From contig CP070776.1 in NCBI GenBank assembly GCA_020346205.1, positions 1,557,653-1,570,392 of the forward strand: 12,740 nt of DNA, in the 5' to 3' direction. A program made the position numbers and the translations under genes. This stretch comes from Deltaproteobacteria bacterium (GTDB lineage: Bacteria > Desulfobacterota > Desulfobulbia > Desulfobulbales > BM004). This document shows positions 7,192 to 12,740 of the stretch, one piece after another. The notes below the pieces were generated by a model. That model ran no database searches, was not told where the DNA came from, and was given only the letters and a program-made list of their open reading frames with translations. Positions within the stretch are counted from its first letter, which is position 1, and every line of letters begins with the position of its first letter.

Positions 7192-8250
7192 ATGGTTGCA
7201 AAAACAAAAACACTTGCTGAACTTTCCCAGATGGTTGGCGGAGAACTCCATGGTGATCCTGCAACTAAAATACATGGATTAGCTGACCTGGCTCTGGCCG
7301 CTCCAGGTGAAATTGCCTTCCTGGTTAAGTCTGCAGGGGTGGATATGCTGAAGAGCAGTCAGGCTTCGGCCTTTATAGTGCCCCAAGCTCTTACCTACGA
7401 TGAAAAACCCTTGATCAAGGTGGCAAATCCTTACCTGGCTGCTGCTCATATCCAGCTTTTCTTTCAGGCCATACCGTTTCAGGCCAAAGGTATCAGTCCC
7501 AAAGCCCATATTGGCAGCAATTGTGAAATTCCAGATGAAGTATCAATTGGTCCTTTTGTAACCATCGGCGATCGGGTCAGGTTGGGTAAACAGGTTACTC
7601 TGCACCCTGGCGTAGTGATTGGTGACGATGTAGTAGTCGGCGACGATTCAACTCTTTATCACAATGTCACTGTGTACCATTCATGTACCATCGGTTCACG
7701 GGTCATCATTCATAGTGGAACTGTTATCGGCAGTGACGGTTTCGGTTTTGCCACAGATGCAAATGGCAATCACACCAAATGGGTACATGTAGGCACTGTT
7801 CAGATTGATGATGATGTCGAGATCGGTGCCAATGTGTCAATTGACCGGGGTACATTTGGCAAAACACATATCATGCAGGGCACAAAGATGGACAACCTGA
7901 TACAGATTGGTCACAATGTGAAAATTGGCAAAAATTGCCTTTTGGTGGCTCATGTCGCCATTGGCGGCAGTACAACCCTTGGTAACAACGTTATTTTAGG
8001 GGGACAGGTTGCCATAAAAGGTCATATTCATCTTGATGACGGTACCATGGTAGCCGCCAAATCAGGCGTGCATTCCAGCCTACCCAAAGGATCCATTGTT
8101 TCAGGGATTCCGGCAATTCCGCACAAGGACTGGTTAAGGGCCAGCACCATCTTTGCAAAACTGCCGAAACTCAATACCGAGTTGCGTGACATGAAAAAAA
8201 AGATAGAAGCAATGTATCAAAAACTGTTCCCGAATGAAGGCCAAGAATAG
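7192..8250 (+). CDS. lpxD: UDP-3-O-(3-hydroxyacyl)glucosamine N-acyltransferase
   Basis: Third enzyme of lipid A synthesis: transfers a 3-hydroxyacyl chain from ACP to the 2-amino group of UDP-3-O-acylglucosamine. The 352-aa protein has the family layout: an N-terminal uridine-binding domain (about 1-100), a left-handed beta-helix of hexapeptide repeats (about 105-310) and a charged C-terminal helix. The catalytic histidine is H241 in IQIGHNVKIG; the preceding SDGFGFA and IGANVSIDRGTFGKT blocks are also typical. The ATG has no Shine-Dalgarno sequence; the leader is AT-rich. It heads the lpxD-fabZ-lpxA-lpxI group, an arrangement common in Gram-negatives. The 3-hydroxyacyl donor comes from the fatty acid cycle in which the neighbouring FabZ acts. 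Confidence 0.96.
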   Translation: MVAKTKTLAELSQMVGGELHGDPATKIHGLADLALAAPGEIAFLVKSAGVDMLKSSQASAFIVPQALTYDEKPLIKVANPYLAAAHIQLFFQAIPFQAKGISPKAHIGSNCEIPDEVSIGPFVTIGDRVRLGKQVTLHPGVVIGDDVVVGDDSTLYHNVTVYHSCTIGSRVIIHSGTVIGSDGFGFATDANGNHTKWVHVGTVQIDDDVEIGANVSIDRGTFGKTHIMQGTKMDNLIQIGHNVKIGKNCLLVAHVAIGGSTTLGNNVILGGQVAIKGHIHLDDGTMVAAKSGVHSSLPKGSIVSGIPAIPHKDWLRASTIFAKLPKLNTELRDMKKKIEAMYQKLFPNEGQE

Positions 8251-8320
8251 GATTACTGAAAATCTTTAATCCTCATAAACAAATTATCCAGCAACTATTT
8301 ATAGAGAAGATCTATTGAGC

Positions 8321-8326
8321 AAGGAG
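8321..8326 (+). promoter_or_regulatory. Strong ribosome binding site for fabZ
   Basis: AAGGAG, 7 nt before the fabZ ATG, is the best Shine-Dalgarno match in the + strand string. It stands out because lpxD, lpxA, lpxI and the kinase gene have none, which suggests fabZ may be translated more efficiently than the acyltransferases beside it. Confidence 0.75.
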
Positions 8327-8333
8327 AGGAAGA

Positions 8334-8780
8334 ATGGCAAGTGATATTTCAACCCTGGATATAAAAGAGATCGTCAGGCTTCTGCCGCACCGTTATCCCT
8401 TTTTACTGGTGGATAGAATTCTTGAAGGCGAGAAAGGCAAAAGCATGGTCGGGCTTAAGAATGTCTCCATGAATGAACCATTTTTCCAGGGTCATTTTCC
8501 CTCTGATCCTATTATGCCCGGCGTTCTTATTTTGGAGGGCATGGCCCAGGTTGGCGGTATACTTGCGTTTTATTCCCTGCCAGAAATGATCGGTGAGAAA
8601 CTTATTTATTTCGCCGGCATTGACAAGGTAAGATTTCGCAGTCCCGTAGTTCCTGGTGACCAGTTAATTTTTGAAATGGTGGTTATAAAACATAAAGGAA
8701 AAATCTGGAAAATGGCAGGCACGGCAAAGGTTGACAACAAAATTGTTGCTGAGGCTGAATTTATGGCTGCATTCGTATAA
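8334..8780 (+). CDS. fabZ: 3-hydroxyacyl-[ACP] dehydratase FabZ
   Basis: Dehydrates 3-hydroxyacyl-ACP to trans-2-enoyl-ACP in fatty acid elongation. The 148-aa hotdog-fold protein shows [13 protein letters not shown] near the N-terminus and the active-site block [22 protein letters not shown] with H54 and E68, the same 14-residue spacing as the catalytic His/Glu pair in characterised FabZ (H49 and E63 in Pseudomonas aeruginosa). It competes with LpxA and LpxD for 3-hydroxyacyl-ACP, and placing it between them is a widespread arrangement that links phospholipid and lipid A synthesis. The start is fixed by the AAGGAG site at 8321. lpxA follows after 36 nt. Confidence 0.97.
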   Translation: MASDISTLDIKEIVRLLPHRYPFLLVDRILEGEKGKSMVGLKNVSMNEPFFQGHFPSDPIMPGVLILEGMAQVGGILAFYSLPEMIGEKLIYFAGIDKVRFRSPVVPGDQLIFEMVVIKHKGKIWKMAGTAKVDNKIVAEAEFMAAFV

Positions 8781-8816
8781 GCATTTTCCTTCATTCTCAT
8801 ACTTTTGTGACAAAAA

Positions 8817-9617
8817 ATGAATATTCATCCTACAGCAATTATTGATCCTGAGGCAGAACTTGACAGCTCTGTAAGTGTGGGGCCCTATGCGGTTATCGAA
8901 AAAGGGGTAAGAATCGGGCAGAATACTGTTATTAAACCTCATTGTGTTATAACCGGTCCAACAACCATCGGCAGAGAAAATGTCATAGGCCCTTTTGCGA
9001 CGGTTGGCGCTCCGCCTCAGGATTTAAAATACAAGGGAGAAGACACCGAACTGGTTATCGGTGACAATAACCAGATTCGTGAATATGTCTCCATTCATCG
9101 CGGCACGGTTACCGACAAGGGCATTACAACTATTGGTTCTGGCAACCTGCTCATGGGTTATGTGCATATTGCCCATGATTGTGTTGTCTCCAATTCAGCT
9201 ATCTTGGCCAATGCTGCTACCCTTGCCGGACATGTACAGGTTGAGGATCATGCTATTATCGGAGGTCTTGTTGCCGTGCATCAATTTACACGAATCGGAG
9301 CTTATTCCTATATCGGTGGCCTTTCAGGCATCAGTAAAGATGTACCGCCTTTTATCATTGTTAGTGGAACCCGCAAGCATATGCGGGTCTCCGGTATCAA
9401 CAAAGTGGGACTACGTCGCCGCGGTTTTGATAAGGACACTTTAAAAAAACTGGACACGGCATACAAAATCATCTTCATGTCCCCTGAGTTGTTGCTGCAG
9501 GAAGCTTTGGAGCAGGCATCCAGGGAAATTGTCGGCTGTGAACCGGTTGACCAGTTAATCAACTTTTTCCGTAACAGCAAACAGGGAGTAATCAGAACGC
9601 TTGAATCCAGTGAATGA
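8817..9617 (+). CDS. lpxA: Acyl-[ACP]-UDP-N-acetylglucosamine O-acyltransferase
   Basis: First enzyme of lipid A synthesis: transfers a 3-hydroxyacyl chain from ACP to the 3-OH of UDP-GlcNAc. The 266-aa protein (E. coli 262) opens with hexapeptide repeats (IHPTAIIDPEAEL, SVGPYAVIEKGVRIG) forming the left-handed beta-helix, and has a helical C-terminal domain from about residue 190. The catalytic base is H120 in HIAHDC, equivalent to E. coli H125. By gap-free alignment from there, the hydrocarbon-ruler position (E. coli G173) is G168 in IGGLSG, which suggests a long acyl chain of about C14 rather than C10. The ATG has no Shine-Dalgarno sequence. Its substrate pool is fed by GlmS, encoded upstream. 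Confidence 0.97.
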   Translation: MNIHPTAIIDPEAELDSSVSVGPYAVIEKGVRIGQNTVIKPHCVITGPTTIGRENVIGPFATVGAPPQDLKYKGEDTELVIGDNNQIREYVSIHRGTVTDKGITTIGSGNLLMGYVHIAHDCVVSNSAILANAATLAGHVQVEDHAIIGGLVAVHQFTRIGAYSYIGGLSGISKDVPPFIIVSGTRKHMRVSGINKVGLRRRGFDKDTLKKLDTAYKIIFMSPELLLQEALEQASREIVGCEPVDQLINFFRNSKQGVIRTLESSE

Positions 9618-9669
9618 TTGCCAGTTTTCTACCTGAAAATTCTTTTTTAAAAAAAATACCAGCTAAACT

Positions 9670-10515
9670 ATGACAGGGAACGAAACTGACAAAATCGGCA
9701 TTATTGCAGGAGGTGGGCAATTTCCCCTCCTGTTTGCCAAGGCTGTTCACAGACAGGGATTAAAGATTTATGCTGCAGCACACCAGGGTGAAACAGACGA
9801 AACACTCACTGAACTGGTGGATCGTCTCCAATGGGTTAAGCTTGGTCAGCTTGGCAAGATCATTAACTTTTTCAAAGAGGAAGGAGTTAAAAAATCCGTC
9901 TTTATAGGCTCCATCACCAAAACCAATATTTTTCGGGATGTCAGACCGGACCTTAAAGGACTCGGGCTCTGGAACAAAATAGATATCAAGCAGGACGACG
10001 CAATCCTGAGGGCAGTAGCCGACCGCCTCGAAAAGGATGGTATTGAGGTTGTGGCCTCAACCAGCTATGTTCCTGAATTGCTTTTTCCTCAAGGTATTCT
10101 CAGCCGGAAAAAACTCACAAAAGAACAGAAAAACGACATAATATTCGGTTGGAAAATTGCGCGCTCCATGGGCAGCCTGGACATTGGGCAGTGTGTTGTG
10201 GTGCGCAACCAGACAGTCCTGGCTGTGGAGGCCATTGAGGGCACTGATGCCGCCATCCGAAGGGGGGGGAGTCTCGGCAAAGAAAAAGCTGTGGTGGTGA
10301 AACTGAGAAAACCCAACCAGGACCTCCGTTTTGATCTCCCGGCTGTTGGTGAAAAAACAATCGCATCAATGCAGGAGGTAAACGCTGCAGTCCTTGCCGT
10401 AGAGGCAGGATATGCCCTGTTCTTTGACAGGGAAGCTGTTATAAGGGCAGCCGATGCTGCCGGTATCGTGATCGTTGGTGTTACAGAATCTGCTTCCGGT
10501 GAATTATCTTTTTAA
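9670..10515 (+). CDS. lpxI: UDP-2,3-diacylglucosamine pyrophosphatase LpxI
   Basis: Hydrolyses UDP-2,3-diacylglucosamine to lipid X and UMP, the fourth step of lipid A synthesis. LpxI (formerly DUF1009) replaces the unrelated LpxH in alphaproteobacteria and many other Gram-negatives. The 281-aa product has both hallmarks: an N-terminal KIGIIAGGGQFPLLFAKA block, and a C-terminal catalytic domain with EAIEGTDAAIRRGG and the LRFDLPAVGEKT motif around D222. The position after lpxA is the usual one for this gene. No Shine-Dalgarno sequence precedes the ATG, but the IGIIAGGG strand is normally at the extreme N-terminus, so the start is credible. An uninterrupted run of eight G (10262-10269) lies inside the gene and codes for part of RRGGS. 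The gene reads through intact. Confidence 0.95.
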   Translation: MTGNETDKIGIIAGGGQFPLLFAKAVHRQGLKIYAAAHQGETDETLTELVDRLQWVKLGQLGKIINFFKEEGVKKSVFIGSITKTNIFRDVRPDLKGLGLWNKIDIKQDDAILRAVADRLEKDGIEVVASTSYVPELLFPQGILSRKKLTKEQKNDIIFGWKIARSMGSLDIGQCVVVRNQTVLAVEAIEGTDAAIRRGGSLGKEKAVVVKLRKPNQDLRFDLPAVGEKTIASMQEVNAAVLAVEAGYALFFDREAVIRAADAAGIVIVGVTESASGELSF

Positions 10516-10531
10516 CTCTCTTTCTCTTTCC

Positions 10532-10549
10532 TGCATGCCAAACCATGCA
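10532..10549. repeat. Short inverted repeat between lpxI and the MurU-like gene
   Basis: TGCATG and CATGCA flank the loop CCAAAC, giving a perfect 6-bp stem with a 6-nt loop, 16 nt after the lpxI stop. No T-run follows on the + strand, so it is not a typical intrinsic terminator. It could be an mRNA processing or stability hairpin, or chance. Confidence 0.4.
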
Positions 10550-10604
10550 ACGAGTTTCCTGAATACAGTGAAAAATACGTTTAAATTAGCGTGAGAAATA
10601 AACC

Positions 10605-11513
10605 ATGAAAGCCATGATCCTGGCAGCAGGGCTGGGTACAAGGTTGCTTCCATATACCTTAAAGTTACCCAAACCTTTATTTCCCATTCTCAACAAGCCT
10701 CTTCTGCTGTTGACTATTAACCGGTTAAAGTTGGCAGGTGCGACAGAAATTGTTGTGAACGCCCACCATTTAAGACAGCAGATAAAAAATGCTCTCCAGA
10801 AAGAAACAAACATCCTCCTGCAGGAAGAAGAAAAAATACTCGGCACCGGCGGCGGTCTGCGGATGGCACTGCCGCATTTTAAAAATGCTCCTATGCTTGT
10901 TGTAAACGGAGATATTTATCATTCAATTGATTACAGAGAAGTTTATAGCTCCCATTGTGAAACCAAGGCAGATGTGACTCTTGTGTTGCATGATTATCCT
11001 CGCTTCAACGATGTTGCAGTGGATGAAAGGCTTCAAGTTATAAACTTCAATGGGCCGAATTACACACCCTCTAAAAAGGAACAAATTCTTGCTTTTACTG
11101 GCATCCATGTCATTAATCCAGACGTGCTGCACTGTATTCCACAAAATACTACCTACTGCATTATAGACTGCTACAGGAAGCTTATAGAGATGGGAGGCAC
11201 TATCAGGGCATATGTAGTGAAAAACCATTTCTGGACTGACATGGGAACTCCTGCAGATTATTTGAAACTGCATGCAGATTTACTGGCACAGAAAATACCT
11301 GTTTATGAAAAACTTGCTGAGATGCTTAACGATGCCCCCTTTGTGGGTGTAAAAGACGCATATATAGATAAAAATGTAAAACTTCTGGATTGGGTCTGCA
11401 TAGGCAAAGGAGCTGCAATTAAATCAGAGGCAACACTGCAGAGAGCAGTTATCTGGGATGGCGCTGTAGTCCCTGCTGGTTCCATTATCAAGGATGAAAT
11501 AGTAACGCCTTGA
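10605..11513 (+). CDS. murU: MurU-like sugar-1-phosphate nucleotidyltransferase with a beta-helix-like tail
   Basis: Predicted to transfer a nucleotide to a sugar-1-phosphate; given the AmgK-like kinase next door, MurNAc-1-phosphate and UTP (product UDP-MurNAc) is the likely pairing. The N-terminal Rossmann-like domain (about 1-230) shows the nucleotide loop LAAGLGTRLLPYT, the PKP motif with K23, LGTGGGLRMAL, the metal/substrate motif VVNGDIY, and TDMGTPADYL with D212. The first half resembles Pseudomonas MurU. At 302 aa it is about 75 residues longer than that 223-aa enzyme; the extra end (ending IIKDEIVTP) has hexapeptide-like periodicity, as in many NDP-sugar pyrophosphorylases. The ribosome site is weak. 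The gene lies 89 nt after lpxI. Alternatives are a mannose-1-phosphate or glucose-1-phosphate nucleotidyltransferase; fold certain, substrate inferred. Confidence 0.7.
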   Translation: MKAMILAAGLGTRLLPYTLKLPKPLFPILNKPLLLLTINRLKLAGATEIVVNAHHLRQQIKNALQKETNILLQEEEKILGTGGGLRMALPHFKNAPMLVVNGDIYHSIDYREVYSSHCETKADVTLVLHDYPRFNDVAVDERLQVINFNGPNYTPSKKEQILAFTGIHVINPDVLHCIPQNTTYCIIDCYRKLIEMGGTIRAYVVKNHFWTDMGTPADYLKLHADLLAQKIPVYEKLAEMLNDAPFVGVKDAYIDKNVKLLDWVCIGKGAAIKSEATLQRAVIWDGAVVPAGSIIKDEIVTP

Positions 11514-11656
11514 AGCTGTATAAAAATTTAAATTTAATTAGGTCAAGAAATAATAGCTAACATTTTGATAGGAGTAATTTTTTTTACAAAATGCCACTGC
11601 TCCAAAACTCAAATATTATTAACCTGTAACTGTTTTGAACTTTTCTGTCTTTTATT

Positions 11657-12721
11657 ATGAGTCATTCAAGCGATCAGAATCACAAACAACAAATCCTCGA
11701 TTTTCTCCATAAAGAGGATTTTGTTGACAGCACTAAAAATGTTACTCTCTCACCTCTCAGTGGTGACGGTTCCAGCCGCTTATTTTTTAAAATCACAGTA
11801 GAAGCAAAAACAACCTTCTGTGGTGTTTTACCAGGAAATGAAAATGCAAAAAAAGGTATGGCTGAAGCCTATGCTGCATTTAATATCGGCAGCCACTTAA
11901 AAAAAAGAGGCATTCCTGTACCAGAAATACATGCATTTGACCCAGAAAGCGGCTTTATCCTGTTTGAAGATCTTGGTGAAACACTCCTCTATGATGAATT
12001 GGAGAAGAAGAAAAAAGAAAACGGTGAACATTTCTGGAAGCAGGCCAAGGAAACATACAAAGAAATTATAGAACTCCTCCTCTATATGCAGATTTCCGGC
12101 AGTGTCCGTTTTGACAGAAAATGGTGCTGGGAAACTCAGCGTTACGACAAAAAACTTATGCTGGAAAAAGAATCAGGCTATTTTGTGCAGGCATTTTGCC
12201 AGGATTTGCTCCACATTAAGAATTTCCCTACTGGATTATCTGATGAATTCAAACAACTGGCAAGCCGTGCAGCCAGGCAGCCGGCAGTTTATTTTCTGCA
12301 TAGGGATTTCCAGTCCAGAAACCTTATGGTATGTGACAACAAAATCCGGATCATTGACTTTCAGGGGGGCCGACTCGGTCCTCTGGGTTACGATCTGGCA
12401 TCCTTGCTTATCGATCCCTATGTGCAAATTCCGGAAGAGGCTCAACAGGAATTGCTGGATCACTACTTAGAACATCTTTGCAAGTATGGTTTAGATGACC
12501 TAGCATTTTTAAAGGGATATCCATATCTTGTTCTGCAGCGAAACCTGCAGATAATGGGAGCCTTTGCCTTTCTTTCCAAGCAAAAGAAAAAAGTTTTTTT
12601 TAAAAATTTTATCCTGCCGGCAACACTTTCTTTACACAATAATCTTGCCGGCCAATTTGGAGATGACTTTCCTCATCTGCAAAAATTAACAGAAAAAATT
12701 ATGGGCATGCTGGATAAATAA
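11657..12721 (+). CDS. amgK: AmgK-like aminoglycoside-phosphotransferase-fold sugar kinase
   Basis: Predicted anomeric sugar kinase: AmgK phosphorylates MurNAc (and GlcNAc) at C1, feeding MurU. The 354-aa protein has the APH/choline kinase fold. Motifs seen: a Gly/Ser-rich N-lobe GDGSSRLFF, FILFEDLGETLL at the hinge, the catalytic loop LHRDFQSRNLMV with D217 and N222, and the metal site IIDFQGGRLGPLGYDLASLL with D234. The HRDFxSRNLMV, DFQ and GPLxYDLxSLL pattern is that of AmgK-like kinases rather than of antibiotic kinases. It lies 143 nt downstream of the MurU-like gene; the gap is AT-rich and includes the 12-bp palindrome AAATTTAAATTT (11524-11535). No Shine-Dalgarno sequence precedes the ATG. 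In pseudomonads amgK and murU are adjacent, which supports the call; without activity data the substrate stays inferred. Confidence 0.72.
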   Translation: MSHSSDQNHKQQILDFLHKEDFVDSTKNVTLSPLSGDGSSRLFFKITVEAKTTFCGVLPGNENAKKGMAEAYAAFNIGSHLKKRGIPVPEIHAFDPESGFILFEDLGETLLYDELEKKKKENGEHFWKQAKETYKEIIELLLYMQISGSVRFDRKWCWETQRYDKKLMLEKESGYFVQAFCQDLLHIKNFPTGLSDEFKQLASRAARQPAVYFLHRDFQSRNLMVCDNKIRIIDFQGGRLGPLGYDLASLLIDPYVQIPEEAQQELLDHYLEHLCKYGLDDLAFLKGYPYLVLQRNLQIMGAFAFLSKQKKKVFFKNFILPATLSLHNNLAGQFGDDFPHLQKLTEKIMGMLDK

Positions 12722-12740
12722 AATTATATCTTTATCTATG

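Noticed and set aside
11589..11627. 12-codon micro-ORF before the AmgK-like gene, downstream of AGGAG
   Set aside because: The AGGAG is about 16 nt from its ATG, too far for good initiation, and the peptide has no notable features.
11657..12721. Antibiotic-resistance aminoglycoside phosphotransferase
   Set aside because: The HRDFQSRNLMV and DFQGGRLGP blocks and the neighbouring nucleotidyltransferase fit AmgK-like sugar kinases, and nothing suggests a mobile resistance gene.

Overview
The window looks like a chromosomal housekeeping and envelope-biogenesis region of a Gram-negative anaerobe, most likely a member of Desulfobacterota (the former Deltaproteobacteria). The evidence is a complete early lipid A gene set that uses LpxI, a ferredoxin ending in the CP-V-x-C-I-x-W pattern of Desulfovibrio-type ferredoxins, and a small double-CxxC protein of a kind I recall from that group. 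The lineage call is an inference from gene content; I cannot assign a genus. All genes look intact except the first, which is cut by the window edge. I see no tRNA, rRNA, CRISPR array, transposase or phage gene.

Layout. (1) Bases 1-852 carry the 3' part of hflX on the + strand. (2) A four-gene minus-strand cluster covers 2328 down to 884: pyrE, a double-CxxC mini-protein, a 4Fe-4S ferredoxin and dgkA. It converges on hflX. (3) A divergent intergenic region of about 330 bp (2329-2660) separates pyrE from glmS. (4) From 2661 to 12721 nine genes run in the + direction: glmS, a UDP-GlcNAc 6-dehydrogenase (wbpA-like), a NamZ/DUF1343 homologue, lpxD, fabZ, lpxA, lpxI, a MurU-like nucleotidyltransferase and an AmgK-like sugar kinase.

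How the genes fit together. GlmS makes glucosamine-6-phosphate, the entry to UDP-GlcNAc. UDP-GlcNAc is the substrate of LpxA (lipid A) and of the WbpA-like dehydrogenase (uronic-acid sugar for surface glycan). LpxA and LpxD attach 3-hydroxyacyl chains whose biosynthesis involves FabZ, and LpxI cleaves UDP-2,3-diacylglucosamine to lipid X. The lipid A genes LpxC, LpxB and LpxK are not in the window. The NamZ-, MurU- and AmgK-like genes together suggest muramic-acid salvage: release of MurNAc, 1-phosphorylation, then activation to UDP-MurNAc. On that reading, peptidoglycan recycling and lipid A synthesis sit on one chromosomal string, both tied to the amino-sugar pool.

I do not see a plainly new defence or mobile system. 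The points most worth a second look are the linkage of NamZ, AmgK and MurU homologues with lpx genes, the apparently cytoplasmic NamZ homologue with Gln where I recall Glu in secreted NamZ, the beta-helix-like tail on the MurU homologue, and the double-CxxC mini-protein.
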